Shown here: positions 1 to 7,688 of the stretch, in pieces
Layout: every line of letters begins with the position of its first letter
Position numbering within the stretch: position 1 is the first letter of the stretch
Origin: UMGS1933 sp045593405
GTDB taxonomy: Bacteria; Bacillota; Clostridia; TANB77; CAG-508
Assembly: GCA_045593405.1 (NCBI GenBank)
Contig: JAZNWN010000016.1
Span: forward strand, 1-34,246
Direction of reading: 5' to 3'
DNA: 34,246 nucleotides
Notes under the pieces: generated by a model
The model's database searches: none
Seen by the model: only the letters and a program-made list of their open reading frames with translations
What the model was told of the DNA's origin: nothing
Made by a program: the position numbers and the translations under genes

Positions 1-1
1 T

Positions 2-97
2 ATAAAAGAAATTTTAGATAATCATGATAAAATGTTTAATACATCTGGGGAGCACAAAATAGAAGATATATTTGATGGATATAAAAAAACATCGTGA
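2..97 (+). CDS. C-terminal tail of an unknown protein (5' end outside window)
   Basis: An open frame enters from the left edge and ends at TGA 95-97, giving 31 residues that end in DIFDGYKKTS. The codon choice (AAA, GAA, ATA, GAT) matches the native genes. Too little is present to name a family. A hairpin followed by a T tract lies about 40 bases downstream, consistent with this being the end of a transcription unit. It could also be a chance open frame. Confidence 0.4.
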   Translation: MKEILDNHDKMFNTSGEHKIEDIFDGYKKTS

Positions 98-136
98 AAA
101 GTTTATACTATTGAAAAATACTCTGCATTTTTTTAA

Positions 137-178
137 AGATAGTTTTTGGAAGCAATATACCAATTACTATCTATTTTT
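137..178 (+). terminator. Probable intrinsic terminator after the partial upstream gene
   Basis: AGATAGT (137-143) pairs with ACTATCT (166-172), with an inner TTGG/CCAA helix and a TATTTTTAT tail. The stem is AT-rich, so its strength is uncertain. Confidence 0.4.
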
Positions 179-231
179 ATGAAATAGTATAAAATTAACT
201 CAAATGAAACATAAAGCTAAGAGAAAAAATA

Positions 232-260
232 TTGACTATTTCTCTTATTTATTATAAAAT
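232..260 (+). promoter_or_regulatory. Sigma-A promoter of the UDPGP-family gene
   Basis: TTGACT (232-237), a 17-base spacer and TAAAAT (255-260). The predicted start of transcription is near 267, in the loop of the hairpin at 258-282, so the promoter and hairpin are interleaved. Confidence 0.6.
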
Positions 261-282
261 CCCTCCATGAGGAGGGATTTTT
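258..282 (+). terminator. Hairpin plus T tract overlapping the ribosome binding site of the next gene
   Basis: AATCCCTCC (258-266) and GGAGGGATT (271-279) form a 9-bp stem with an ATGA loop, followed by T residues up to the TTG start at 283. It has the form of a strong intrinsic terminator, yet its right arm is the GGAGGG Shine-Dalgarno of the downstream gene. Transcripts from upstream would fold it. Transcripts from the promoter at 232-260 should begin in the loop and lack the left arm. Confidence 0.6.
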
Positions 283-1525
283 TTGAAAGAAAAGATTAAA
301 AATGTAAGAGAAATTCTACAAAAATATGAGCAGGAACATTTACTTTCAAATTTTGACAATTTAGATGAAGAAAAAAAAGAAGAATTATTAGAACAAATAT
401 TACAAATAAATTTCGAACAAATGAGAAAATTATATGAAAGAATTGGGGAAAACATAGAAAATTTAGATGTAAAAATAGAACCAATTTCATATGTAGATAA
501 AACAAATATAGAAAAAAATAAAAAAGAAGGGTACTTTGAAAATGGTGCAAAAGTTTTAGCAGAGGGTAAACTTGCAGTAGTTACAATGGCAGGAGGACAA
601 GGGACTAGACTTCGGACATAATGGGCCTAAGGGAACATTTTATTTAAATGTAAGTCCTGAAGCTAAATCTATTTTTGAATTATTATGCGAAACTTTAAAA
701 AGGGCAAATATGAAATATAATGTAAGTATCCCTTGGTATATAATGACAAGTAGAGAAAATAATAAAGATACTGTAAGATTTTTTGAAGAAAATAATTATT
801 TTGATTATAATAAAAATGATATTAAATTCTTTGTTCAAGGTGAATTGCCAATGCTAAGTACTTCAGGGAAAGTTCTTTTAAATGAAGAAGGCCTTGTAAA
901 ACTTGCAGCAGACGGACATGGAGGAGTTTTCGAATCTATGTTTAAAAATGGTATTGTAGAAGACATGAAGAAAAGAAATATAGAATGGATTTTTATAGGA
1001 CCAGTAGATAATCCTTTGGCTCAAATGGTAGATGAAGTTTTAATAGGACTTTCTGAAGAAGAAAAGTCAATGAGTGCAGGTAAATCTGTTGTTAAAGCAA
1101 ACCCTATGGAAAAAGTTGGAGTGTTTTGTTTAAAAGATGGAAAACCAAGTGTTGTTGAATATACAGAAATAAGTGAAGAAATGGCAAATAGGGTAGATAA
1201 GAATGGTGGATTAGCATTTGGAGAATCACACATAAACTGTAATATGTTTAATATAAAAGGAATAGAAAAAATAGGAGCAGAGAAACTTCCATATCATGTG
1301 GCATTTAAAAAAGCGGCATATATGAATGAAAATGGAAAAATTATAAACCCAGAAGAACCAAATGCATATAAATTTGAAAGTTTTATATTTGATGCATTTG
1401 AAAAACTAGACAATATGACTATTTTAAGAGTAAAAAGAGAAGAAGAGTTTGCACCAGTAAAAAATGCTGAGGGAACAGACTCACCAGAAACAGCAATAAG
1501 ATTATATGATAATTATCATAAATAA
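283..1525 (+). CDS. UDPGP-family UTP:sugar-1-phosphate uridylyltransferase, needs +1 frameshift at CGG codon 111
   Basis: Coding parts are 283-612 and 614-1525, 413 residues when base 613 is skipped. The product resembles the eukaryotic-type UDP-glucose / UDP-N-acetylglucosamine pyrophosphorylase family, which makes UDP-sugars from UTP and sugar-1-phosphate. The nucleotide-binding signature straddles the break: MAGGQGTRL before it and GHNGPKGTF after it. Further family-like stretches follow, such as FVQGELPML and GNGGVF-like ADGHGGVFES. The start is TTG at 283, with GGAGGG six bases upstream. In frame 0, translation would reach TAA two codons after CGG and give only a 112-residue fragment without a complete active site. 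The phosphohexomutase downstream would supply the sugar-1-phosphate. UDP-Glc versus UDP-GlcNAc specificity cannot be decided here. The frame break is seen directly; that the gene is functional is inferred from intact sequence on both sides. Confidence 0.85.
610..616 (+). other. Putative +1 frameshift site CTT C GGA
   Basis: The zero-frame codons are CTT CGG ACA TAA. Skipping C613 gives CTT GGA CAT and restores the conserved Leu-Gly of the nucleotide-binding loop. An AGGAGG-like stretch lies about 12 bases upstream but encodes conserved AGGQG residues, so it need not be a stimulator. Two other genes in the window break at the same kind of site. Confidence 0.7.
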
Positions 1526-1556
1526 ATCATTATTAAATTTAGATATTAATATTTTG

Positions 1557-1641
1557 ATGTGAGAAGTGAGCAGTAGGAAGTGTGATTTTTGAGTTAATTC
1601 TTCGAAGATTATATCTAAAATTCACTCCTCACATTTCAAAG
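1557..1641 (+). repeat. Palindromic intergenic repeat, GAAGTGTGA family, copy 1
   Basis: GTGAGAAGTGAG near the left end pairs imperfectly with TCACTCCTCACAT at the right end, and the interior contains GGAAGTGTGATTTTT and CGAAG. The same layout recurs at 33341-33403. It fills most of the gap between the UDPGP-family gene and the mutase. Confidence 0.55.
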
Positions 1642-1665
1642 AAATAAATGAAAAGAGGTATAAAT

Positions 1666-3390
1666 ATGGAAAGATATCAAGAAAAATATGAAGAATGGCT
1701 AAATAACCCATTTTTTGATGCAAAAGTAAAAGAAGAACTTTTAAAAATGAAAGATAATGAACAAGAAAAAAAGGACAGTTTTTATAAAGATTTAGAATTT
1801 GGAACAGCAGGTCTTAGAGGAATAGTTGGAATTGGAACAAACAGAATGAACAAATTTACAGTAGGTAAGGCAACTCAAGGATTAGCAGAATATATTATAG
1901 AAAAAGGAGGACAAGAAAAGGGAGTTGCAATTGCATATGACTCAAGACATATGTCAGAAGAGTTTAGTGAGCAAGCAGCACTTATATTAAATGCTAATGG
2001 AATAAAAACATATAGATTTGAATCTTTAAGACCAACACCAGAATTATCATTTGCATTAAGACATTTAGGTTGTATTTCTGGAATAGTTGTTACAGCAAGC
2101 CATAATCCTCCAAAATACAATGGTTATAAAGTTTACTGGGAAGATGGAGCACAAATAACATCTCCAATTGATGAAGAAATTATAAATAAAGTAAATAGTA
2201 TAACAGATTTTAGCACAATAAAAGAAATTTCAAGAGAAGAAGCCGTAGAAAAAGGTTTATATAATGTACTTGGAGAAGAAATAGACGATTTATATATAGG
2301 AGAACTTAAAAAGAATTTATTAAATCTAGATGCAATAAGAGAAGCAGAAGATTTAAAAATAGTTTATACTCCCTTACATGGAACAGGAAATAGACTTGCA
2401 AGTAGAGTATTAAGAGAAATTGGATTTAAAAATGTATATGTTGTACCAGAACAACAAGAACCAAATGGAGATTTCCCAACAGTAAATTATCCAAATCCAG
2501 AAGATCCAAAAGCATTTAAAATGGCATTAGAATTAGCAAAAAAAGTGGATGCAGATATAGTTTTAGCAAATGATCCAGATGCAGATAGAATTGGTGTGCA
2601 TGTAAAAGATACAAAAACTGGAGAATACATATTATTTAATGGAAATATGATAGGTCTTATGGTTGCAGAATACTTAATAGTTGGTCAAAGAGAAAAAGGA
2701 TTATTGCCAGAAAACCCTGCATTGATAAAAACAATAGTATCTTCAAATATGACTGATAAAATTTGTGAAGTTAATGGAGTTGCGTTGTATGAGGTACTAA
2801 CAGGATTTAAAAACATAGCAGGAAAAATAAGAGAATTTGAAGCAGCAAACAGCCATAAATGTATAATGGGTTATGAAGAAAGCTATGGATGTTTAATTGG
2901 TGACCATGCAAGAGATAAAGACGGAATAATAGTAGTAATGCTTTTATCTGAAGCGGCTGCATATTACAAAACAAAAGGTATGACTTTATGGGATGCAATG
3001 CAAGAAATGTATAAAAAATATGGATATTACAAAGAAGGTCAAATTGTAGTTGTAAAAGAAGGTGCTGACGGTGAAGCACAAATAAAAGCAAAGATGGAGG
3101 AATTAAGAAATAATCCATTAAATAGAATAGGAGATTTCGAAGTTTTAAAAATAAAGGACTGTCTAAATCACACAATAAGAGACTTAAAAACTGGAGAAGT
3201 TACAGAATGGAATTTACCAAAATCTAATGTATTGTATTATGAAATGGCAAATGATTTTTGGTGTGCAGTAAGACCATCTGGGACAGAACCAAAAATAAAA
3301 TTCTATATGGGAGTAAAAGCAAATTCCTTAGAAGAAGCAGATGTTTTATTAGAAAAATTAATAGATGCAATGAGGAATTTAGCCGAATAG
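1666..3390 (+). CDS. pgcA: Phosphoglucomutase/phosphomannomutase (alpha-D-phosphohexomutase)
   Basis: A 574-residue enzyme interconverting hexose-6-phosphate and hexose-1-phosphate. Family marks in order are FGTAGLRG near residue 45; the phosphoserine loop TASHNPPKYNGYK with catalytic Ser145; the metal loop DPDADR with Asp303, Asp305 and Asp307; and the phosphate-binding loop RPSGTEPKIKFY from Arg536. Length and order fit the long PgcA-type mutases of Firmicutes. The ATG at 1666 is preferred over an in-frame ATG at 1648 because AGAGG sits just upstream of it. With the preceding nucleotidyltransferase it forms a route from hexose-6-phosphate to UDP-sugar, needed by the glycolipid and teichoic genes in the window. 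The GTAGGG repeat directly behind it acts as terminator. Glucose versus mannose preference is not visible. Confidence 0.93.
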   Translation: MERYQEKYEEWLNNPFFDAKVKEELLKMKDNEQEKKDSFYKDLEFGTAGLRGIVGIGTNRMNKFTVGKATQGLAEYIIEKGGQEKGVAIAYDSRHMSEEFSEQAALILNANGIKTYRFESLRPTPELSFALRHLGCISGIVVTASHNPPKYNGYKVYWEDGAQITSPIDEEIINKVNSITDFSTIKEISREEAVEKGLYNVLGEEIDDLYIGELKKNLLNLDAIREAEDLKIVYTPLHGTGNRLASRVLREIGFKNVYVVPEQQEPNGDFPTVNYPNPEDPKAFKMALELAKKVDADIVLANDPDADRIGVHVKDTKTGEYILFNGNMIGLMVAEYLIVGQREKGLLPENPALIKTIVSSNMTDKICEVNGVALYEVLTGFKNIAGKIREFEAANSHKCIMGYEESYGCLIGDHARDKDGIIVVMLLSEAAAYYKTKGMTLWDAMQEMYKKYGYYKEGQIVVVKEGADGEAQIKAKMEELRNNPLNRIGDFEVLKIKDCLNHTIRDLKTGEVTEWNLPKSNVLYYEMANDFWCAVRPSGTEPKIKFYMGVKANSLEEADVLLEKLIDAMRNLAE

Positions 3391-3397
3391 AAATTGT

Positions 3398-3470
3398 AAA
3401 ACGTAGGGAAGCATGATTGCGCCCTACGTTTTTTGCAATAATTTAGGGCGCAATCATCCGCACCCTACAA
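3398..3470 (+). repeat. GTAGGG-type palindromic repeat serving as terminator
   Basis: AAACGTAGGG (3398-3407) pairs with CCCTACGTTT (3422-3431), followed by T residues to 3434, forming an intrinsic terminator for the mutase gene. A second helix is possible between ATTGCGCCCTA (3416-3426) and TAGGGCGCAAT (3444-3454). An outer pairing of GTAGGG with CCCTAC at 3463-3468 is also possible. The layout is typical of the GTAGGGG repeat family seen elsewhere in this window. Confidence 0.65.
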
Positions 3471-3490
3471 ATAAATTTGTAAATGGTAGT

Positions 3491-4208
3491 TTATTTTGCT
3501 CTACCCCATCCTTTTATATTACTTCTTTTAATAGCTCCATAAAGATTTGCTTTTAAATTTGGAATATCTTTTTGTAAATTCCAAATTAATTCTTTCATAG
3601 ATTCTCTTTTAGAAAAGCCATCCATTGGGCAACATTTATTCATTACTTCAATATTATTTTTCGTTATAAAAGTTTTAATAGCTTTTTCTGGAGCATAAAT
3701 TAAAGGCCTTATTAAGGTTATTCCGGGAGCGGTCCATATAACTTACTGGTGCAAAAGTTGCAATATTTCCACCATATAATAAGTTTAAGAAAAATGTTTC
3801 TAAAACATCATCTTCATTGTGACCTAAGGCTATCTTGTTACAGCCTTCACGGATTGCTACAGAATTTAATATGCCTCTTCTTAAATTAGCACATAAAGAG
3901 CATGGATTTTGTTCTTTTCTAATATCAAAGACAATTTCTTTTATATGTGTTTTTTCTTCAACAAAATCTATTCCAATATCTTCACAAGTTTTTCTTAAAA
4001 AATCCGAATTAAAAAAATCAAAACCTGGATTTATACTAATTGCAATTATATCAAATTTTTTAGAATAAAATCTTTGCAGAGCTTTTAAAGCCATAAGTAA
4101 AGTTATAGAATCTTTACCACCAGATAAACCCACAGCAATTGTATCTCCATCTTCTATCATATTATAATCATCAATAGCTTTTCTAATATAGCTTAACATT
4201 CTTTGCAT
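3491..4208 (-). CDS. ttcA: TtcA-family tRNA 2-thiocytidine synthetase, needs +1 frameshift at CGG codon 162
   Basis: Coding parts on the minus strand are 4208-3726 and 3724-3491, 238 residues when the C at 3725 is skipped. The PP-loop ATPase motif SGGKDS is at 29-34. The Cys pair of the iron-sulphur site is in PCSLC (Cys103, Cys106). The third cysteine lies in NKCCPMDG (Cys192/193), beyond the frame break, so the zero-frame 177-residue product would lack a cluster ligand. In E. coli TtcA thiolates C32 of a subset of tRNAs, including arginine tRNAs. The start is ATG 4208 with AGGAAGG upstream and its own promoter at 4249-4277. The family assignment is strong; the exact tRNA substrates are inferred. 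It diverges from the tRNA-Arg(CCU)-tadA unit. Confidence 0.88.
3722..3728 (-). other. Putative +1 frameshift site TCC C GGA in ttcA
   Basis: The minus-strand zero frame reads GAC CGC TCC CGG AAT AAC. Skipping one C gives TCC GGA ATA ACC, that is SGITLIRP, a conserved stretch of the PP-loop family, and the frame then stays open to TAA at 3491. No Shine-Dalgarno-like sequence or obvious hairpin is seen next to it. Confidence 0.7.
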
Positions 4209-4248
4209 AAATTTATAGACCTTCCTAGATTACATAAAATTTAAAAAT

Positions 4249-4277
4249 ATTATATTAAATTTAAAAGATAAAGTCAA
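4249..4277 (-). promoter_or_regulatory. Sigma-A promoter of ttcA
   Basis: On the minus strand TTGACT (4277-4272), a 17-base spacer and TATAAT (4254-4249), about 40 bases before the start codon. An almost consensus promoter. Confidence 0.75.
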
Positions 4278-4351
4278 TAAAAGGAAAATATAAATAATAA
4301 TTTATGTGTTTTATGTTTGAAATTTTGTATTTGGAAAATATATTATAAAAA

Positions 4352-4428
4352 TGTAGGGGAAGGGTTCCACCACTGCCCGTAAACCAATAGTTTTTTTGAG
4401 CGGGTGGAAATGGAACTTCGCCCCTACA
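4352..4428 (+). repeat. GTAGGGG-type palindromic repeat
   Basis: TGTAGGGG at the left pairs with CCCCTACA at the right. Inside, GGGTTCCACC and CCCG pair with CGGG and GGAAC-containing sequence. It lies between the divergent ttcA and tRNA-Arg promoters. Confidence 0.65.
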
Positions 4429-4482
4429 AATTACGCCGTAGGTTTTTACCTTCTAAATTATTATTTATCTAATTTAAAGTTC

Positions 4483-4511
4483 TTGAAACCATTGTTTAAA
4501 TATTGTATAAT
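4483..4511 (+). promoter_or_regulatory. Sigma-A promoter of the tRNA-Arg(CCU) gene
   Basis: TTGAAA (4483-4488), a 17-base spacer and TATAAT (4506-4511), 12 bases before the mature tRNA 5' end. It may also serve tadA by read-through. Confidence 0.75.
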
Positions 4512-4523
4512 ATTTTAAGATAT

Positions 4524-4600
4524 GCATTTATAGCTCAGGTGGATAGAGCGCTCCCCTCCTAAGGGAGAGGCCGCAAGTTCGAGTCTTGCTAAATGCGCCA
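4524..4600 (+). tRNA. tRNA-Arg, anticodon CCU (reads AGG)
   Basis: A complete cloverleaf of 77 bases with encoded CCA: acceptor GCATTTA/TAAATGC, anticodon stem CTCCC/GGGAG around loop CTCCTAA (C32, U33, anticodon CCU, A37), T arm GCAAG TTCGAGT CTTGC, discriminator G. It decodes AGG and cannot pair with CGG. C32 is the position TtcA thiolates in some tRNAs, and ttcA is divergent next door. tadA, the enzyme needed for CGN decoding through inosine in tRNA-Arg(ACG), follows directly. Confidence 0.96.
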
Positions 4601-4603
4601 AAA

Positions 4604-4630
4604 TGTAGGGGGGTGATTTTAATCGCCCGC
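4604..4630 (+). repeat. Short GTAGGGG-type repeat fragment after the tRNA
   Basis: TGTAGGGGGGTGATTTTAAT then CGCCC. GGGTGATT pairs with AATCGCCC to form a small hairpin. It looks like a half copy of the GTAGGGG family and may terminate or process the tRNA transcript. Confidence 0.5.
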
Positions 4631-4672
4631 TCTTCAAAAAATTACTAAAAATATATTAAAAAGAGAAGGTTT

Positions 4673-5122
4673 ATGGAAGAAAAGTTTATGATAGAAGCTT
4701 TGAAAGAGGCTAAAAAAGCATATGAAAAAGATGAGGTGCCAGTTGGAGCAGTTATTGTAAAAAATGGTAAAGTCATAGCAAAAGCGCACAATTTAAAAGA
4801 AACAAAGAATAGTGCAATTGCTCATGCTGAAATTTTAGCTATTGAGAAAGCGAATAAAAAATTAAATTCTTGGAGATTAATTGATTGTGATATGTATGTT
4901 ACATTAGAACCATGTACAATGTGTATGGGAGCAATTATTTCAGCTAGAATTAGAAATTTATATGTTGGCACACTTGATCCAAAAACAGGAGCGTGTGGGT
5001 CTTTTGTGGATTTAAGCAAGAATAAATATAATCATACTGTAAATATTTTTAAAGGAATACTTAAGGATAAGTGTGAATATATTTTAAAAGATTTTTTTAA
5101 AGAATTAAGAAAGAAAAAATAG
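4673..5122 (+). CDS. tadA: tRNA-specific adenosine deaminase
   Basis: A 149-residue zinc deaminase that converts A34 of tRNA-Arg(ACG) to inosine. The active-site motif HAE is at 51-53 (His51 ligand, Glu53 proton shuttle) and PCTMC at 80-84 gives zinc ligands Cys81 and Cys84. Length and motifs match TadA. The start ATG has AGAAGG upstream. Its presence indicates that CGU/CGC/CGA are read by an inosine-containing tRNA-Arg, which cannot read CGG. The preceding tRNA-Arg(CCU) and the following unknown gene, almost contiguous, suggest one transcript. The neighbourhood with SRP RNA, dnaX, ybaB and recR is the common Firmicutes arrangement. Confidence 0.95.
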   Translation: MEEKFMIEALKEAKKAYEKDEVPVGAVIVKNGKVIAKAHNLKETKNSAIAHAEILAIEKANKKLNSWRLIDCDMYVTLEPCTMCMGAIISARIRNLYVGTLDPKTGACGSFVDLSKNKYNHTVNIFKGILKDKCEYILKDFFKELRKKK

Positions 5123-5133
5123 TGGAGGAACAA

Positions 5134-5877
5134 ATGATAGGAATACAAAAAAGAAAATCAAACCAAAAATATATAGTAGCATTATTTTTAGTATTAGTTT
5201 TTAGCACAACTTTTTTTATAATGTATAGATACTATGTTGAAGGAGAAAAGAATCTCCCATTTAATATTACAAAATTAATTGTTATAAGTAGTGCTAAAAC
5301 TGAAGATATAGAAATAAATGAAAACACATATGAAGCGAATGTGATACAAAAGAATGATATTTATCTTGCTATTGAAAAAAATAAAAATTACTCTAAAGAA
5401 GATGCAATAAAAAAAATAATATTTAATAATTTTAAGATAATTGAATATGGGGAAAAGGGAATTTTAAAATTTTATAGAACGTCACAGGGAGAAAAAAATT
5501 TTGAGTATATAGAAAATTATGAACTAAAGAATAAAGTAGAATATACTGGAGCAAAGGAAACTAATTTAAAAATAGAAAATATGACAATATCAAATCAGGG
5601 AGGATTAATAGAATTAAGTGTAATTCTTGATGATTTAGGTAAAATAACTTATTCTGAAAATGATGATATTTCTGCAGATGGAAGATTATTAGATAGATTA
5701 CAATTAACTAATGAAGATGTAGAAATAAAAGTGGCTTTTGATATGGTTATGGAGTTAACTGGGGGAAATACTTTCAAAACAACAGTATTTTTAGATTTAC
5801 CTGCAGGGGATATTGTGACTGAAGGGGTAAGTACAGAGGAAATAGATCTATCAAAATTAGTATTTAAGAGAATATAG
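5134..5877 (+). CDS. Unknown single-pass membrane-anchored protein
   Basis: A protein of 247 residues with no family I recognise. Residues about 13-36 (IVALFLVLVFSTTFFIMYRY) form one membrane segment after a basic N-terminus, leaving about 200 residues probably outside the cell. The exterior part is rich in Glu, Lys, Asn and Ile and has no cysteine, so an extracytoplasmic beta-rich or structural domain is possible but not shown. ATG 5134 is chosen over an in-frame GTG at 5122 because GGAGG (5124-5128) lies six bases before it. The gene begins 11 bases after tadA and is probably cotranscribed with it; the SRP RNA promoter follows. Codon usage is native. Confidence 0.8.
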   Translation: MIGIQKRKSNQKYIVALFLVLVFSTTFFIMYRYYVEGEKNLPFNITKLIVISSAKTEDIEINENTYEANVIQKNDIYLAIEKNKNYSKEDAIKKIIFNNFKIIEYGEKGILKFYRTSQGEKNFEYIENYELKNKVEYTGAKETNLKIENMTISNQGGLIELSVILDDLGKITYSENDDISADGRLLDRLQLTNEDVEIKVAFDMVMELTGGNTFKTTVFLDLPAGDIVTEGVSTEEIDLSKLVFKRI

Positions 5878-5919
5878 GAAGTAGATATTAAAGAGCCTTA
5901 AATTTCTTAATGAAATATC

Positions 5920-5948
5920 TTGATTAAATCTAAATAAAATTATATAAT
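5920..5948 (+). promoter_or_regulatory. Sigma-A promoter of the SRP RNA gene
   Basis: TTGATT (5920-5925), a 17-base spacer and TATAAT (5943-5948), just upstream of the SRP RNA helix. It may also drive dnaX-ybaB-recR by read-through, as no T tract follows the RNA. Confidence 0.75.
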
Positions 5949-5955
5949 AATTAAT

Positions 5956-6080
5956 GTGTGAGAGTTAACCTTTGTATGGAGAGCAATTCAATAAATAGCT
6001 ATGAATCTTGTCAGGTCCGGAAGGAAGCAGCAATAAATAGTGTAATTTATGTGGAGTGCTTTCCATAGAGAGGTTAACTT
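5956..6080 (+). ncRNA. ffs: Signal recognition particle RNA (small, 4.5S type)
   Basis: The hallmark apical domain TCAGGTCCGGAAGGAAGCAG, which binds Ffh, is at about 6010-6029. The ends pair as a long helix: GTTAACC near 5964-5970 with GGTTAAC near 6072-6078, and GTATGGAGAGCA with TGCTTTCCATAG. Size near 120 bases fits the 4.5S type without an Alu domain, unlike the long Bacillus form. Exact ends are estimated. It sits just upstream of dnaX, the usual position in Clostridia. Confidence 0.93.
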
Positions 6081-6104
6081 AAAAATTATAATGGGGGGAG
6101 AATT

Positions 6105-7676
6105 TTGGCATATACAGCTTTATATAGAAAATTTAGACCCGTAAATTTTCATGAAATGGTAGGACAAGAGCATATAACAAAAACTCTAAAGAACCAAATA
6201 AACTCTGGAAGAATTGGGCATGCATATCTTTTTAATGGAGGAAGAGGAACAGGAAAAACCTCTGCTGCAAAAATTATGGCAAGAGCTGTAAATTGCTTAA
6301 ATCCTAATGAAGGAGAACCTTGTAATGAATGTGAAATTTGCAAGGCCATGCTGTCAGGAGCTCTTACTGATGTAGTAGAAATGGATGCTGCATCAAATAA
6401 TAGTGTAGAAGATATTAGAGAAATTAGAGAAGAGGTAAATTTTTTACCAACTCTTGCAAAATATAGAGTATATATAATAGATGAGGTTCATATGTTATCA
6501 ACAGGAGCTTTTAATGCATTACTTAAAACATTGGAAGAACCACCAGAACATGTAAAATTTATATTAGCAACAACAGAACCCCAAAAACTACCAACAACAA
6601 TTCTTTCAAGGTGTCAAAGATTTGATTTTAAAAGAATATCTGTAGAAGATATTATAAGAAGATTAGAAATAATATGCAGGGAGAGTAATATAAATATAAC
6701 AAAAGAAGCTTTGAGGATGATAGCTGTTCTTTCAGAAGGAGCATTAAGAGATGCTATAAGTATTTTGGAAAGATGTACACAAGATGAAACTGATAAAATA
6801 GATGAAGATCAAATAAGAGAATTAGTTGGAATTCCTAAGTTAACATACATTAGAAATTTGACTACAGCAATATTGGGGCACAATGCAGAACAAGCAATTG
6901 AAGAAGTACAAAATATAATTTCACAAGGAAAGGACTTAGATAATTTCTTATGGGAAATTATAAAATATATAAAAGATATTCTAGTATATAAATCAACAAA
7001 AAAATTAGAATTATATAGCAAAGAAGAATTAGAATATATTGATAAAATATCTAATAAAGTGGAAAAAAACAGACTTTTAGAGTTAATATATAATTTGTCA
7101 GAACTATCAAATACAATGAAATGGTCTACTCAGAAAAATATTATTTTTGAAGCAGGAATAATTAAAGAGTGTTTAGAAATAAGAAGCAGGAAGTCGGATT
7201 TTGAAAGTGAGAAATTTGAGGTTAAAAGTAAAGATTCCACTAAAAAAATAGAAAGTTCTATCGAAACTGTAATACAAAAAGAAGGATTAGTGGAATTAAA
7301 ACAACAAAATAAAAAAAGTAATGAAAACATACTAAAAAATCCAGGAAAATATATTACATATTGGAGCACAATTTTAGATAAAATTAAAGCTGAAGGTAAA
7401 ATAATGATATATACTAATTTAATTGGAACAAAGGCTGTATTGATTGATGATATGACTGTGGGAATAGAATTTCCAAATAAATTATCTGAATTTGCAAAGA
7501 AAGTACTTAATGAGTATGAAAATAAAGTTATAATAGAAAAATTAGTTTCTATGGAGCAAGGAAATACAATGAGAGTTAGGTATTTAGGTAAAGATATGGG
7601 AGACGAAAAACATAAGGATGATATAGAAAATTTAGCAAACCAACTAAATATACCAATAAATATTATAGATGAATAA
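6105..7676 (+). CDS. dnaX: DNA polymerase III subunits gamma/tau (clamp loader ATPase)
   Basis: A 523-residue clamp-loader subunit. The Walker A motif GGRGTGKT is at 45-52, four zinc-binding cysteines are Cys64, Cys73, Cys76 and Cys79, and Walker B is IIDEVHML. The EEPPEHVKFILATTEP stretch and the SRC arginine-finger motif (LSRCQRF) follow. A lysine-rich linker after about residue 365 leads to a conserved tau-like tail. The start is TTG 6105 with GGGGGGAG upstream. A run of seven A at about 7311 lies in the linker, but the full frame is open, so no shift is needed to make tau. It heads the dnaX-ybaB-recR operon. Confidence 0.96.
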   Translation: MAYTALYRKFRPVNFHEMVGQEHITKTLKNQINSGRIGHAYLFNGGRGTGKTSAAKIMARAVNCLNPNEGEPCNECEICKAMLSGALTDVVEMDAASNNSVEDIREIREEVNFLPTLAKYRVYIIDEVHMLSTGAFNALLKTLEEPPEHVKFILATTEPQKLPTTILSRCQRFDFKRISVEDIIRRLEIICRESNINITKEALRMIAVLSEGALRDAISILERCTQDETDKIDEDQIRELVGIPKLTYIRNLTTAILGHNAEQAIEEVQNIISQGKDLDNFLWEIIKYIKDILVYKSTKKLELYSKEELEYIDKISNKVEKNRLLELIYNLSELSNTMKWSTQKNIIFEAGIIKECLEIRSRKSDFESEKFEVKSKDSTKKIESSIETVIQKEGLVELKQQNKKSNENILKNPGKYITYWSTILDKIKAEGKIMIYTNLIGTKAVLIDDMTVGIEFPNKLSEFAKKVLNEYENKVIIEKLVSMEQGNTMRVRYLGKDMGDEKHKDDIENLANQLNIPINIIDE

Positions 7677-7688
7677 GGAGGATTATAT

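Noticed and set aside
7300..7330. Programmed frameshift in dnaX at an A run (short gamma form)
   Set aside because: The run has seven A and is not positioned as a classical A AAA AAG heptamer; no downstream hairpin is evident. The full tau-like frame is open, so nothing requires a shift.
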